64,000 nucleotides of DNA from an uncultured Paracoccaceae bacterium (lineage in GTDB: Bacteria > Pseudomonadota > Alphaproteobacteria > Rhodobacterales > Rhodobacteraceae), in the NCBI GenBank assembly GCA_947498645.1, contig CANMKS010000001.1, forward strand, positions 124,001 through 188,000, given 5' to 3'. Below are positions 37,217-47,477 of the stretch, piece after piece. The position numbers and the translations under genes were made by a program. The notes beneath the pieces are model-generated. The model had not been told where the DNA came from, made no database searches, and saw nothing but the letters and a program-made list of their open reading frames with translations. Position 1 is the first letter of the stretch. The number at the start of each line of letters is the position of its first letter.

Positions 37217-37861
37217 ATGAACGCCTATCACTTCAGCTTTTGCGACACGCTTTGCCACGCACTCCCCTCCGGTGCGCTATATCTACCCGATGACAAGGTG
37301 CTCTGCGTGTCCGACCTTCATTTGGGCAAATCGGAACGGATCGCGCGACGCAGCGGCGTGATGCTGCCACCTTATGAGGTGCAGGAAACACTGCAAAAAC
37401 TGGAACGCGACATAGTCGCCACAGGGCCTGACTGCGTGATCTGCCTTGGCGACAGCTTTGACGATCTGGACGCCGCCGCCAGCCTAGATGAGGATATGCA
37501 GCTGTGGCTGGCGCGGCTGCAAGCGGGCAAACGCTGGATTTGGATCGAAGGAAACCATGACCCCGGACCGGTTGATCTAGGGGGCATGCATCTGAATGAA
37601 ACGCGGATCGGCACGCTGACTTTCAGGCATATCGCGACAGCAGACAGCGGTGAGATATCGGGCCACTACCACCCCAAACACCGGGTCACAGGACGGAGCC
37701 GCCCGGCATTTCTATTTGATAAAGAGAGGCTGATCATGCCCGCCTATGGTGCCTATACTGGCGGGCTTTCCAGCCAATCCGCTGACTTGCGGCGGCTCTT
37801 TTCAAAACCAATCATGGCCATCATGACCGGGCATAAGGCCATCCCTGCCCCGGTCAGATAA
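37217..37861 (+). CDS. pdeM: Ligase-associated DNA damage response endonuclease PdeM
   Basis: 214 residues of the calcineurin-like metallophosphoesterase fold: SDLHLGK (32-38), CLGDSFDD (76-83), GNHD (112-115) and GHYH (149-152) supply the dinuclear metal ligands. I chose ATG 37217 (MNAYHFSFCDTLCHALPSGA), which fits family N-termini. ATG 37199 and a TTG at 37175 overlapping the helicase stop are alternatives. It partners the helicase just upstream. The stop is one base from the convergent folD stop. Confidence 0.9.
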   Translation: MNAYHFSFCDTLCHALPSGALYLPDDKVLCVSDLHLGKSERIARRSGVMLPPYEVQETLQKLERDIVATGPDCVICLGDSFDDLDAAASLDEDMQLWLARLQAGKRWIWIEGNHDPGPVDLGGMHLNETRIGTLTFRHIATADSGEISGHYHPKHRVTGRSRPAFLFDKERLIMPAYGAYTGGLSSQSADLRRLFSKPIMAIMTGHKAIPAPVR

Positions 37862-37862
37862 C

Positions 37863-38756
37863 TCAGGCTGTCAGGCCTTCCGGCTCTGGCAAGCCATTCG
37901 CACGGCAACATGCGGTCAGCGTATTGGCCAGCAAGCAGGCAATCGTCATCGGGCCAACGCCACCAGGCACAGGCGTGATGGCCCCCGCAACCGCGGCACA
38001 ACTTTCATAGTCAACATCACCCACCAGCCGGGTGCCGCCTTCTGGCTTGTCGATGCGGTTGATCCCTACATCAATCACCGTCGCGCCCGGCTTGATCCAA
38101 TCCCCCTGCACCATCTGCGGGCGGCCGACAGCAGCCACGACGATGTCCGCCTGGCGAACCACATCTGGCAAATCCTTGGTGCGACTATGCGCGATGGTGA
38201 CAGTGCAACTGTCACCCAGCAACAGCTGCGCCATTGGCTTGCCCACGATATTTGAACGACCGATGACAACCGCATTCATACCAGAGAGTGACCCATGATG
38301 ATCGCGCAGCATCATCAGGCTGCCCAGCGGTGTGCAGGGTACCATGCTTTTCTGACCCGTGCCCAGCAAACCGACGTTCGAGATATGAAACCCGTCCACA
38401 TCCTTTGCCGGATCAATGCTGTTGATAACCAGATCGCTGTCCAGATGACCGGGCAGCGGCAGTTGCACCAAAATACCGTGAACAGCGGGATCGTTGTTCA
38501 ACTGATCCACCACCGCCAGCAAATCGGCCTCAGAGGTGTCTGCATCCAACCGATGCTCGAACGAGGCCATACCAGCCTCAACTGTCATTTTTCCTTTGGA
38601 ACGAACATATACCTGACTGGCCGGATCTTCGCCCACCAGAACAACGGCCAAACCCGGTGTAATGCCCTGCTCTTCCTTCAGCTTGCTCACACCCTCGCCG
38701 ACAAGCCCGCGCACACGTGCTGCAAAGGCTTTTCCATCAATCACTGTCGCTGTCAT
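37863..38756 (-). CDS. folD: Bifunctional methylene-THF dehydrogenase/methenyl-THF cyclohydrolase
   Basis: 297 residues, full length. [23 protein letters not shown] holds the catalytic lysine and tyrosine, [14 protein letters not shown] is PROSITE-type signature 1, and [15 protein letters not shown] binds NADP. It interconverts 5,10-methylene- and 10-formyl-tetrahydrofolate. The next upstream gene, fhs, makes 10-formyl-THF from formate, so the two form a one-carbon pathway pair. The gap between them carries a strong hairpin. Confidence 0.96.
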   Translation of the reverse strand: MTATVIDGKAFAARVRGLVGEGVSKLKEEQGITPGLAVVLVGEDPASQVYVRSKGKMTVEAGMASFEHRLDADTSEADLLAVVDQLNNDPAVHGILVQLPLPGHLDSDLVINSIDPAKDVDGFHISNVGLLGTGQKSMVPCTPLGSLMMLRDHHGSLSGMNAVVIGRSNIVGKPMAQLLLGDSCTVTIAHSRTKDLPDVVRQADIVVAAVGRPQMVQGDWIKPGATVIDVGINRIDKPEGGTRLVGDVDYESCAAVAGAITPVPGGVGPMTIACLLANTLTACCRANGLPEPEGLTA

Positions 38757-38806
38757 GTCTGTCTTCTTTTGTTCAAAAATATCTTCGCCGAAGGCAACGG
38801 GAGGGT

Positions 38807-38843
38807 GGGCGGGGCGATGACGCAGTCAAGCGTCGCCCCGCCC
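38807..38843 (-). terminator. GC-rich hairpin between fhs and folD
   Basis: GGGCGGGGCGA at 38807-38817 pairs with TCGCCCCGCCC at 38833-38843, and an inner GACGC/GCGTC pairing is possible. On the minus strand no T-run follows at once, so it may be an attenuator, a processing or stability element rather than a classical terminator. Confidence 0.5.
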
Positions 38844-38849
38844 GACCAA

Positions 38850-40526
38850 TCAGAACAAGCCTTCGATTTCGCCTGCGTCATTCAGCATGATCTGCTCTGC
38901 CGATGGCACGCGCGGCAGGCCCGGCATTGTCATGATCTCACCACAGATGGCCACGATAAAGCCCGCGCCCGCGCTCAACCGCACCTCACGGACTGGCACA
39001 GCGTGCCCGGTCGGCGCACCGCGCAGGTTGGGATCGGTCGAGAAGCTGTACTGCGTCTTGGCCATGCAGACCGGCAGATTGCCATAACCCTGCTCTTCCC
39101 ATTTCTTAAGCTGATCACGGATCTTGCTATCCGCGATCACCTCATCGGCCCGGTAGATGCGCTTGGCAATGGTGTCGATCTTGTCAAACAGGCTCATGTC
39201 ATCGGGGTAGATCGGTGCGAAATTCGCCTCGCCCGCGTCGGCAATCTCGGCAACGCGTGTCGCCAATTCTGTTGTGCCTTCAGACCCCAGCGCCCAGTGC
39301 TTGCACAGGATCGCTTCAGAACCTTGCGTGTTCACATAGGCCTTGACCGCTTCAACCTCGGCATCGGTATCGGTGACAAAGTGGTTGATCGCAACAACAA
39401 CAGGAACGCCAAATGATTTCACGTTCTCAATATGGCGGCCAAGGTTGGCACAGCCTGCATTGACAGCATCCACATTCTCGGCACCAAGGTCGGCCTTGGC
39501 CACACCACCGTTCATCTTCATTGCGCGCACGGTGGCGACGACAACAACACAAGATGGCGCAAGGCCGGCCTTGCGGCACTTGATGTTCATGAACTTCTCA
39601 GCACCCAGATCGGCACCAAAACCTGCTTCGGTCACAACGTAATCGGCCAGTTTCAGCGCTGTTGTGGTCGCCGTGACAGAGTTACAGCCATGCGCAATAT
39701 TTGCGAAAGGACCGCCATGCACAAAGGCAGGGTTGTTTTCCAGCGTCTGCACCAAGTTCGGCTGCATCGCATCTTTCAACAGCACGGTCATTGCGCCGTC
39801 CGCTTTGATATCACGGCAATACACTGGGGTGCGATCGCGGCGATAGGCCACGATAATGTCGCCCAGACGCTTTTGCAGATCGTCCAGATTGCGCGCCAGA
39901 CACAAGATCGCCATGACCTCAGACGCAACCGTGATGTCAAAACCGGCCTCACGTGGGAAACCATTGGCGACACCGCCTAAAGAGGCCGTGATCTGACGCA
40001 ATGCGCGGTCGTTCATGTCCAGTACCCGACGCCAAGCCACACGGCGAATGTCGATCTCAAGCGCGTTGCCCCAATAGATGTGGTTGTCAATCATCGCCGA
40101 CAGCAGGTTGTGGGCAGATGTGATTGCATGGAAATCACCCGTGAAATGCAGGTTCATGTCTTCCATCGGCACAACTTGCGCGTAACCGCCACCAGCAGCC
40201 CCACCTTTCATGCCGAAACATGGGCCAAGCGATGCTTCGCGGATACAAATCGCGGCTTTCTTGCCAATCGCGTTCAGGCCATCGCCCAGACCAACAGTCG
40301 TCGTCGTCTTGCCTTCACCCGCAGGTGTCGGGTTGATCGCCGTCACAAGGATCAGCTTGCCATCGGCGCGGTCCTGCACACTGTCGATCAGGCGCTGGCT
40401 GACCTTGGCTTTGTCGTGGCCATAGGGCAGCAGGTCATCGCTTTCGATGCCCAGTTTTGCACCGATTTCCTGAATGGGCCGCTTGCTCGCGCCACGTGCG
40501 ATCTCGATATCAGACTTGTATTCCAT
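38850..40526 (-). CDS. fhs: Formate-tetrahydrofolate ligase
   Basis: 558 residues from ATG 40526 ([20 protein letters not shown]), preceded by AGGAAAG. An in-frame start at 40601 would give 25 extra residues and an unusual length. The ATP-binding loop is [11 protein letters not shown] at 67-77. [35 protein letters not shown] and [22 protein letters not shown] are conserved blocks. It uses ATP to join formate and THF. In Roseobacters this enzyme serves C1 oxidation of methylated compounds as well as purine synthesis. Confidence 0.96.
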   Translation of the reverse strand: MEYKSDIEIARGASKRPIQEIGAKLGIESDDLLPYGHDKAKVSQRLIDSVQDRADGKLILVTAINPTPAGEGKTTTTVGLGDGLNAIGKKAAICIREASLGPCFGMKGGAAGGGYAQVVPMEDMNLHFTGDFHAITSAHNLLSAMIDNHIYWGNALEIDIRRVAWRRVLDMNDRALRQITASLGGVANGFPREAGFDITVASEVMAILCLARNLDDLQKRLGDIIVAYRRDRTPVYCRDIKADGAMTVLLKDAMQPNLVQTLENNPAFVHGGPFANIAHGCNSVTATTTALKLADYVVTEAGFGADLGAEKFMNIKCRKAGLAPSCVVVVATVRAMKMNGGVAKADLGAENVDAVNAGCANLGRHIENVKSFGVPVVVAINHFVTDTDAEVEAVKAYVNTQGSEAILCKHWALGSEGTTELATRVAEIADAGEANFAPIYPDDMSLFDKIDTIAKRIYRADEVIADSKIRDQLKKWEEQGYGNLPVCMAKTQYSFSTDPNLRGAPTGHAVPVREVRLSAGAGFIVAICGEIMTMPGLPRVPSAEQIMLNDAGEIEGLF

Positions 40527-40668
40527 GAGAGACTTTCCTGTCAGTAGGCCAACGCCAGTGTTCGTTAGCATCGGTTCTACCCTTTGCATCAACCCGGACA
40601 CGCCGTGATTGCGACATTTTCACCCTCGGAATCGTCGGCTAAGGATACAACCGTTTCGGATGGGAAAC

Positions 40669-41247
40669 CTAAGGGCACCATGCGCGTTGGTCGGGAACAT
40701 GCAAACGTACCGCATCACCAAGCCGGATCATACCCTCGCGTTCTACCCAGGCGGTGACGCCGCGCTTGTCCCTGGCTGCCAGCTTGAACTTTTCGCCGGC
40801 ACCAGGGTGATCGGCATTGATCGGCTTGGCGGGCAGATGGCAAGGACGGTTTTCCATGTCCACAACAATGCTGGACCCGTCGGAGAATTGCAGCCGTGAC
40901 GAAGGCGGCAAATGGGTGAAATCAGCGATGCCCTTGATCACCAAGGACGCCCCGATTAGCGCGGGGTTTAGCTGCTTCAGCCCACAGTCGGCGGCGATTT
41001 CAGCCAGTTCTTCCGCCGAGACGACAGACAGCTGCCGCACGTTACGGATTTCGGTACCTTCTGGGTATTGGCTGCGCACCCGCACGCAGGACGGGCGTGT
41101 TTCGCCACCATGCGCCTCGCCCGGTATTCCAGCGAAGGTCAGTTGCGCCTCTTGCACAGAAGCCGACGTAAGCGCGGCACCACGATCAGGCACATAGCCG
41201 ATCCAGACAACTTCACCGGTGATGTCGGTCGGGGCAAGGGCGGGCAT
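40669..41247 (-). CDS. MOSC domain protein
   Basis: 192 residues from ATG 41247 (MPALAPTDITGEVVWIGYVP), preceded by AGAGGAGAT. An in-frame start at 41316 would overlap the ftsH terminator region. The MOSC beta-barrel resembles the C-terminal domain of molybdenum cofactor sulfurase and YiiM-like proteins. The cysteine in MENRPCHLPAKPI may be the sulfur-carrying or metal-binding residue. The reaction is not known. Many such proteins reduce N-hydroxylated compounds with a molybdenum cofactor. Confidence 0.85.
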   Translation of the reverse strand: MPALAPTDITGEVVWIGYVPDRGAALTSASVQEAQLTFAGIPGEAHGGETRPSCVRVRSQYPEGTEIRNVRQLSVVSAEELAEIAADCGLKQLNPALIGASLVIKGIADFTHLPPSSRLQFSDGSSIVVDMENRPCHLPAKPINADHPGAGEKFKLAARDKRGVTAWVEREGMIRLGDAVRLHVPDQRAWCP

Positions 41248-41323
41248 GGCGATCTCCTCTGGTTGCCCGTATTGCTTAGGCCAGCAACAATCACACATCA
41301 ATTCCAGAAGGGTCATCGGACGA

Positions 41324-41352
41324 AAAACGCCGCCCCGAGGGGCGGCGTTTTG
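41324..41352 (-). terminator. Intrinsic terminator after ftsH
   Basis: A 13-bp stem AAAACGCCGCCCC with GGGGCGGCGTTTT and a GA loop. On the minus strand it ends in TTTTTCG and lies just downstream of the ftsH stop, closing the ruv-tol-ftsH string. It is symmetric and could work in both directions. Confidence 0.9.
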
Positions 41353-41358
41353 CTTAAC

Positions 41359-43278
41359 TTAGGTTGATGGTTCTGGTTCCATCCCGCCATCATCCGACGC
41401 GCGCGGTTTCTTTGGCTTGGTCTTTGGGATCGCCGTCACCGAAGGTGTACCACCCGAGGGCGGCGTATCGTCGGCATCGTCATTTACATGCGGCGGCTCA
41501 CCAGCCATCACGCGCTTGATCTCGTCCCCGGTGAGGGTCTCGTACTCCAGCAGGCCTTGGGCCAACCGTTCGAATTCCTCGTTTTTCTCGGTGATGATCT
41601 TATGTGCACGCTCATAACCCTGCTGGATAAAGCCGCGCACTTCTTCTTCGATCAGTTCCTTGGTGCTGGCAGAAACGGACAGACCAGCGGTATTTCCCTG
41701 ATAACCTTCATGGGCCTCAGCATAGTCGATGTTGCCTACCTTGTCAGACATGCCCCACCGCAACACCATCGCACGGGCCAATTGGCTGGCCTGCTGAATG
41801 TCACCTGCGGGGCCGTTGGACACCTGATCTTCACCGTATTTGATGATCTCGGCTGCCTTACCTGCCATGGTCATGGCCAAACGCTGGTGGCATTCATCCT
41901 TGAACATGTTCAAACGGTCCATCTCTGGCAGGCTCATAACCATTCCCAGCGCACCACCGCGTGGAATGATCGTGGCCTTATAGACCGGATCACATTTCGG
42001 CAGGCTGATACCGACAATTGCGTGGCCAGCCTCATGATAGGCGGTCATTTCCTTCTGCTCGGCCGTCATCACCATGGATCTGCGTTCAGCGCCCATCATA
42101 ACTTTGTCTTTGGCCGATTCAAAATCGCTCATCGTCACAAAGCGGCGACCAATACGGGCCGCCATCAGGGCAGCCTCATTCACAAGGTTCGCCAGATCAG
42201 CACCGGAAAAGCCGGGCGAGCCGCGAGCAATGATCCGCAGGTCCACATCAGGGCCAAGGGGAATCTTGCGGGCGTGTACGCCAAGGATCTTTTCGCGACC
42301 TTTGATATCAGGGTTCGGCACCGTGACTTGACGGTCAAATCGGCCCGGACGCAGCAATGCCGGGTCAAGCACATCACGACGGTTTGTGGCCGCCACGATG
42401 ATCACACCTTCATTGGCTTCAAAGCCGTCCATCTCGACCAGCAACTGGTTCAATGTCTGTTCACGCTCATCGTTGCCGCCCCCGTAGCCAGCACCACGCG
42501 AACGACCGACCGCGTCAATCTCGTCAATAAAGACGATACATGGGGCGTTCTTTTTGGCCTGCTCGAACATGTCCCGGACGCGGGATGCACCCACACCGAC
42601 GAACATTTCAACAAAATCTGAACCTGAAATTGTGAAGAAGGGCACGCCAGCCTCGCCCGCAATCGCGCGTGCAAGCAGCGTTTTACCTGTGCCCGGAGGG
42701 CCAACAAGAAGTGCGCCTTTCGGAATTTTGCCGCCAAGACGCGAGAATTTCTGCGGGTTGCGCAGGAATTCCACAATTTCTTCCAGCTCTTCTTTGGCCT
42801 CGTCAATGCCGGCCACATCATCAAATGTGACCCGCCCATGCTTTTCGGTCAGTAACTTGGCGCGCGACTTGCCAAAGCCCATCGCGCCGCCTTTGCCACC
42901 ACCTTGCATCCGGTTCATAAAGTAGACCCAGACACCAATCAAAAGAAGGAAGGGAAGCAGGCTGAGCAGGAACGACTGGAACGCCGATGTTTCCTGGCTT
43001 CGCGCCTCAACAGGGACGCCTGCCTGGATCAAAAGGTCAGTCAATTCAGCATCTTGCGGCTTGATCGTTGTATAACTGCGAGTGCCTTCGGCATAGAGCA
43101 CCTGTTCGCCGTCAATGACCACTTCGGTCACCCGGTTGCCTTCTACCGCTTCGACGAATTCGGAGTAGCTGCGCGCCTCTCCGCCTGTCGCGCCCGGTGG
43201 GCTGCTGAAGAGGTTGAACAGGGCCAGAACCATCAGGAACAGGACGACCCAAAAGACCATATTACGCGCGTTGCCCAA
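41359..43278 (-). CDS. ftsH: ATP-dependent membrane zinc protease FtsH
   Basis: 639 residues. Two membrane helices (6-24 and 104-122) enclose a periplasmic domain. The AAA part has Walker A GPPGTGKT (193-200), Walker B IVFIDEID and the second region of homology [20 protein letters not shown] (297-316). The zinc site is HEAGH (415-419). The C-terminus is a Pro/Lys-rich tail. It degrades misassembled membrane proteins and short-lived regulators. It ends the tol-tilS-ftsH run. Confidence 0.98.
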   Translation of the reverse strand: MGNARNMVFWVVLFLMVLALFNLFSSPPGATGGEARSYSEFVEAVEGNRVTEVVIDGEQVLYAEGTRSYTTIKPQDAELTDLLIQAGVPVEARSQETSAFQSFLLSLLPFLLLIGVWVYFMNRMQGGGKGGAMGFGKSRAKLLTEKHGRVTFDDVAGIDEAKEELEEIVEFLRNPQKFSRLGGKIPKGALLVGPPGTGKTLLARAIAGEAGVPFFTISGSDFVEMFVGVGASRVRDMFEQAKKNAPCIVFIDEIDAVGRSRGAGYGGGNDEREQTLNQLLVEMDGFEANEGVIIVAATNRRDVLDPALLRPGRFDRQVTVPNPDIKGREKILGVHARKIPLGPDVDLRIIARGSPGFSGADLANLVNEAALMAARIGRRFVTMSDFESAKDKVMMGAERRSMVMTAEQKEMTAYHEAGHAIVGISLPKCDPVYKATIIPRGGALGMVMSLPEMDRLNMFKDECHQRLAMTMAGKAAEIIKYGEDQVSNGPAGDIQQASQLARAMVLRWGMSDKVGNIDYAEAHEGYQGNTAGLSVSASTKELIEEEVRGFIQQGYERAHKIITEKNEEFERLAQGLLEYETLTGDEIKRVMAGEPPHVNDDADDTPPSGGTPSVTAIPKTKPKKPRASDDGGMEPEPST

Positions 43279-43356
43279 TGGGGAAACTCCTTTGAAATGG
43301 GGAAGTGGAACGACAGAGTCGCGGCACAGCGTTTCCTCTAAAATAGAGGTTAAACC

Positions 43357-44628
43357 TTAATCTTCAATGGCAAACGCCGAGGAATGGAAATCCGCGACAA
43401 TCCGCGCCGACCAGCCATTGGACAACCCCGCCAATGGGGCGGCGATCAATTGACCATCTGACCAGACCGAAGGCGATGCCAAGAGCGACATGCGGGGCAT
43501 TCCGCTGTGGCGCCACTGCGGGCAGTCCTTGATGGCCTCGCCCAGGGCGCAAAACACCTGACCGTCCTGCAACGGCCCTTCCAGAAACCAGCGGCCATCC
43601 CAAATGACCCCGGAGGTTTCCACTCCGGCACGATCTTCGCGCCAGAGCGGTTGGGTTGCCGCAGCTTCACGGGTCATGCGCACCTTTCCGTCAGCTCCCT
43701 GCGTCAAAATGCAGCCACCCAATGTCGATGTCACACCCTGCGCCGCGCGTTCGACCACATTGCACAATTGTTCAAATCGCGGGCGATACCCCCTGTTTCC
43801 GACCCATCCAAAGGCCGCAGCCATGACGCGCGAGGGGGTATCGCCGCCCTCTAGATCAAGGGCTGCTGCGTCAAAGATCAGATCCCCCGCGTCCTGCCGC
43901 ACATGCGTTTTTGCAAACTGTTGTGCGGCGCGCTGCAACGATGCCTGCCCCGCCCGCATATGGGCCACGGTCTGCAACAACCGTTTGCGGGTCAGTCCCA
44001 GCGTTTGCAGTTGCGGGATCATCTGGCGGGCGCGCACCCGGTCAAACCGCGGGTCGTCATTGCTTGGATCATCGCACCAGTCGATCTGTTCAGCCTTGAG
44101 CCACGCGCGCAAGTTATCGCGCGACACGCCCAGCAGCGGGCGGAGGATGGTGATGTCATCCCTGCGCGTGCGTTCTGCCATCGCCGCCAACCCATCGACG
44201 CCCGATCCACGCGCAAGGCGCATCAGGAGCGTTTCAACCTGATCGTCTTCTGTGTGACCCATCCAGACTGTGGGGATACCGCTTTGCATCGCCCAATCCC
44301 GGATAGCCGCCCAGCGCCCAGCACGCGCGACGGCCTGCAAATTGCCCTGACCGTCCCACTGCCATTTCACAACAGTGTGCGGAATAGCAAGTGCCGCAGC
44401 TTGCTTTGCCACCAGGGCGATCTCTTTTGCTGCACTCTCGCGCAAACCATGATCAACGGTGATAACCCTCAGCGAGGTTGTACCCAGATGGCGCGCTGCC
44501 AGATGCAGCATCGCAATAGAATCTCCGCCGCCGGAAACAGCCAAACCAATTGGCGCGTGTGATCTATCTTCAGTCAGACGTGCGACGTCATCCAGAAACT
44601 GCGCTGCAACGTCGCCGGTTACTGGCAT
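43357..44628 (-). CDS. tilS: tRNA(Ile)-lysidine synthase
   Basis: 423 residues. The PP-loop SGGGDS (32-37) activates the wobble cytidine of tRNA-Ile(CAU) with ATP. VKWQWDGQGNLQAVARAGRWAAI and MGHTEDDQVETLLMRLARGSGVDGLAAM are the family blocks. The enzyme adds lysine to make lysidine, so that the tRNA reads AUA; it is essential. The C-terminal substrate domain is present but poorly conserved. Its start lies within the end of cpoB by ten bases, showing coupling. Confidence 0.95.
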   Translation of the reverse strand: MPVTGDVAAQFLDDVARLTEDRSHAPIGLAVSGGGDSIAMLHLAARHLGTTSLRVITVDHGLRESAAKEIALVAKQAAALAIPHTVVKWQWDGQGNLQAVARAGRWAAIRDWAMQSGIPTVWMGHTEDDQVETLLMRLARGSGVDGLAAMAERTRRDDITILRPLLGVSRDNLRAWLKAEQIDWCDDPSNDDPRFDRVRARQMIPQLQTLGLTRKRLLQTVAHMRAGQASLQRAAQQFAKTHVRQDAGDLIFDAAALDLEGGDTPSRVMAAAFGWVGNRGYRPRFEQLCNVVERAAQGVTSTLGGCILTQGADGKVRMTREAAATQPLWREDRAGVETSGVIWDGRWFLEGPLQDGQVFCALGEAIKDCPQWRHSGMPRMSLLASPSVWSDGQLIAAPLAGLSNGWSARIVADFHSSAFAIED

Positions 44629-45431
44629 CCCAATGCTTGCATTTCCATCCGGGCGTCTGCCACCGCAGGATCACCGGGGAAACGCACGTCGACTTCAGCC
44701 AAGGTCAGGCAAGCGTCCTGCGTCTGGCCAATGCGGCCCAAGGCGGCACCGAGTTTGAACAAGGCATCAGGGGCCTTCTGGCCGGTTGGATCGCCCGAAA
44801 ACGCCTCTAGGTAGGCACGAGCGGCATCGGTCATTTCGCCCAAGCCCTCTAGGGCCTCTCCACGCAGATAGTTCGCATCCGAGGTCAGCGGGCTACCTGG
44901 GTAGGTCGCGCCAAAGGCCGCAAGCTGGTCAGCGGCGCCGCGAAAGTCACCGGCAGCGAGCGCCTCCTGCGCCCGCTCGATATCGCCCTGCTCGCCAATC
45001 GCCAGTGCAGGACCACCAGTGGTACCTGTTGGGGCCGCGTCCGGCACATTTTCGATTTCGATCCCACCAAGGGGGGTATCATCCAGTTGCCCGATATCGC
45101 AGCCCGGCTCCAATTCGCATAGGCGGAAGTTCAGATCGCCAATCCGGTTATCGGCATCGGTGGTGACGCGGTTCACACGAAACTCAAGCTGTTCGGCGTT
45201 CGATGTCAGGCGTTGAAGCTCTGCCTCCATCGCATCCAGCCGCTCCAATGGGGTGTTGCCCGCGACACCACTGTTCAGACCACCCGTTGTCGACAGCTCG
45301 CGGCGCAAGCGTTGAACGTCGACAAAAAGCGCCGTCAGCTGTTGTCGAATATCTGCAAGGGTTTCTTCCTGCGCTGCGGCAGGAAGAGGCGAAAGCAACA
45401 GGGCGCAGACAACAACAAGGCGGTGCAACAT
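44619..45431 (-). CDS. cpoB: Tol-Pal system protein CpoB (YbgF)
   Basis: 270 residues from ATG 45431 (MLHRLVVVCALLLSPLPAAA), a signal peptide. An in-frame start at 45527 lies within pal and would disrupt it. The first 90 mature residues form a trimerising coiled coil (LADIRQQLTALFVDVQRLRREL, LDAMEAELQRLTSNAEQLEFR). The C-terminal half has TPR repeats (AQEALAAGDFRGAADQLAAF, LRGEALEGLGEMTDAARAYLE). It links Tol energy to PBP1B-driven wall synthesis in known systems. Confidence 0.93.
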   Translation of the reverse strand: MLHRLVVVCALLLSPLPAAAQEETLADIRQQLTALFVDVQRLRRELSTTGGLNSGVAGNTPLERLDAMEAELQRLTSNAEQLEFRVNRVTTDADNRIGDLNFRLCELEPGCDIGQLDDTPLGGIEIENVPDAAPTGTTGGPALAIGEQGDIERAQEALAAGDFRGAADQLAAFGATYPGSPLTSDANYLRGEALEGLGEMTDAARAYLEAFSGDPTGQKAPDALFKLGAALGRIGQTQDACLTLAEVDVRFPGDPAVADARMEMQALGCQ

Positions 45432-45451
45432 GGGTATTTCCTTTGGTCTGA

Positions 45452-45976
45452 TCAGCTGGTGATCGCCGAGAACGACAGCACCGTGACGGCGCGGCGATTC
45501 TGCGCGTAGCAGGATTCGTTTGAGCAAACCTGAATAGGACGCTCTTTGCCGTAGCTTGTCACCTGCAAGCGTGACGCAGGTACACCGCGCGACACAAGGT
45601 ATTCACGCACCGCATTGGCACGACGCTGACCAAGGGCAAGGTTGTATTCGCGTGTGCCCTGTTCATCGGCGTGACCTTCGACAACAGCACGGTAATCTGC
45701 ATTTGTCATCAACCACTGGGCCTGACCGTCAAGAATAGTGCGGCCCTCTGGCGTGATCGTCGATGTGTCGACGGCAAAGAGAACACGATCACCGATGGTC
45801 TGGTTAAAGAACAGCGGGCTGCTTGGGTCACTGGCCGATCCCGCCACACCGCCATTCAGGCCAGCGCTATCAGCGCCACCCGCACCACCGGCCCCGCCGC
45901 CAAAGCGATCAGGGTTTGTGCAGGCCGCCGTGGCCAGCACCAAAAGCATTACCGCCGTTTTGCTCAAAAGTGTCAT
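45452..45976 (-). CDS. pal: Peptidoglycan-associated lipoprotein Pal
   Basis: 174 residues. Lipobox ATAAC places the lipid at C19. A Gly-rich linker is followed by the OmpA-like domain: TPEGRTILDGQAQWLMTN and VEGHADEQGTREYNLALGQRRANAVREYL, which binds diaminopimelate in peptidoglycan. It anchors the outer membrane to the wall and is recycled by TolB and TolA at the division site. Confidence 0.97.
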   Translation of the reverse strand: MTLLSKTAVMLLVLATAACTNPDRFGGGAGGAGGADSAGLNGGVAGSASDPSSPLFFNQTIGDRVLFAVDTSTITPEGRTILDGQAQWLMTNADYRAVVEGHADEQGTREYNLALGQRRANAVREYLVSRGVPASRLQVTSYGKERPIQVCSNESCYAQNRRAVTVLSFSAITS

Positions 45977-46057
45977 TGGATTTCATCCTGTTTTTTCTGA
46001 CTGCTCTATTTTCTTTGCACCCTAGCACGACTTTGCACGCAAGGGAATCACGCTTCA

Positions 46058-47374
46058 TTACGGTTGCAACGGACCCCATGATGGGTCAGACGCCCCGCCC
46101 TGCAAAGGCACCGCCTTGAGGTTGCGGCCTGAAATATCAACAGAATAAAGCGACGAGGTGCCGCCGGCCCCTTGGGTTTCGCGGGTGAACATGATCACAC
46201 GACCGTTGGGCGACCATGATGGCCCCTCATCAAGGAAAGACGATGTCAGCAGACGTTCCTCTGATCCATCCACGCGCATCACGCCGATGTGGAAGCGTCC
46301 CGCATTCTGCTTGGTAAAGGCCACCAGATCACCGCGCGGCGACCAGACAGGCGAGCCATAGCGCCCGTCACCAAAGGAAATCCGGCGCGCCTCGCCACCA
46401 TTGGCGGACATCACATAAAGCTGCTGGGTGCCAGAGCGGTCGCTTTCAAACACAATCTGGCTGCCGTCAGGCGACAGGCTGGGCGCTGTCTCAATTGACG
46501 GGGTTTGGGTCAGACGCAAGTGCTGGCCGGATGCCAGATCTGTGCGATAGATATCGGTGTTGCCGCCATTTGACAGGCTATAGATCACCTGCCGCCCATC
46601 ACGCGAAAAGCGCGGGCTGAAAGCCATCTCGCCTGCGGCAGTCTGCAACTGCTGTCGGCCCACATTGGCGACGTTCAGGACGTTGATCCGGGGAAAGCCG
46701 CTTTCAAAGCTGGTATAAAGCACCCGGTCGCCGTTTGGTGAAAACCGCGGCGCCAGCACGATGCTGCTGCTGTCGGTCAGAAACTGCACATTCGCACCAT
46801 CAAAATCCATGATCGCCAGGCGCTTTTGACGGTTATCCTTTGGTCCGCTCTCGGACACAAAGACAACCCGGCTATCAAAGTAGCCACCCTCGCCAGTGAT
46901 CCGGCTATAAACCGCATCGGCAACCTTGTGACCCATGCGGCGCCACCCGGCGACAGTGCCCGCAAACTGAAGACCCTGACCCAGTTCCTGGCCAGAGAAC
47001 ACATCATAAAGACGGAATTTCACCACCAGTTGTTCCCCGCTGACGGTGACAGCACCCACAATCAGGGCCTGCGCATTGATCGCACGCCAATCGGGAAAGG
47101 CGACAGGTTGCGCGAAAGAGCTGACCTGAGAGATGAAGGCGGTCGAGGGCACTTCGCGGAAAAGACCCGTCCCTGCCAGATCCTGCACCACAAGGCGCGA
47201 TATGTCTGACGCCGCTTGCTGGGCTGCGGGGCTCTCGGCCTCAAAACTGGGCACCGCAAAGGTGATCGGTTCAATTACGCCATCGGTGATAGTCAACCGC
47301 AGCGGCCCACTCTGCGCAAGCACCGGCCCTGCCAACAGCAATGCCACCAAAAGTGTCAGAAGTCGTTTCATCAT
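46058..47374 (-). CDS. tolB: Tol-Pal translocation protein TolB
   Basis: 438 residues, signal peptide ([17 protein letters not shown]), an N-terminal alpha/beta domain and a six-bladed beta-propeller visible as repeats such as [72 protein letters not shown] and [16 protein letters not shown]. TolB binds Pal in the periplasm. Between this gene and tolA are 103 bases without an obvious terminator. Confidence 0.97.
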   Translation of the reverse strand: MMKRLLTLLVALLLAGPVLAQSGPLRLTITDGVIEPITFAVPSFEAESPAAQQAASDISRLVVQDLAGTGLFREVPSTAFISQVSSFAQPVAFPDWRAINAQALIVGAVTVSGEQLVVKFRLYDVFSGQELGQGLQFAGTVAGWRRMGHKVADAVYSRITGEGGYFDSRVVFVSESGPKDNRQKRLAIMDFDGANVQFLTDSSSIVLAPRFSPNGDRVLYTSFESGFPRINVLNVANVGRQQLQTAAGEMAFSPRFSRDGRQVIYSLSNGGNTDIYRTDLASGQHLRLTQTPSIETAPSLSPDGSQIVFESDRSGTQQLYVMSANGGEARRISFGDGRYGSPVWSPRGDLVAFTKQNAGRFHIGVMRVDGSEERLLTSSFLDEGPSWSPNGRVIMFTRETQGAGGTSSLYSVDISGRNLKAVPLQGGASDPSWGPLQP

Positions 47375-47477
47375 CTTGCCTACTCCGCCTTGTGAGGGTG
47401 CGCCCCCAACTTGCTCTTTCTTCGTTCATTCTAGCAGGGGGAAAAATCCAAGTCTCCTCACCTGCGCGTGTCTTTGC

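Noticed and set aside
38295..39416. Plus-strand frame opposite folD and fhs
   Set aside because: Antisense to two enzymes with complete motifs; composition (His, Arg, Gln, Cys) is typical of a shadow frame.
41488..42621. Plus-strand frame of 377 codons opposite ftsH
   Set aside because: ftsH on the other strand has every expected motif; the antisense protein resembles nothing known.
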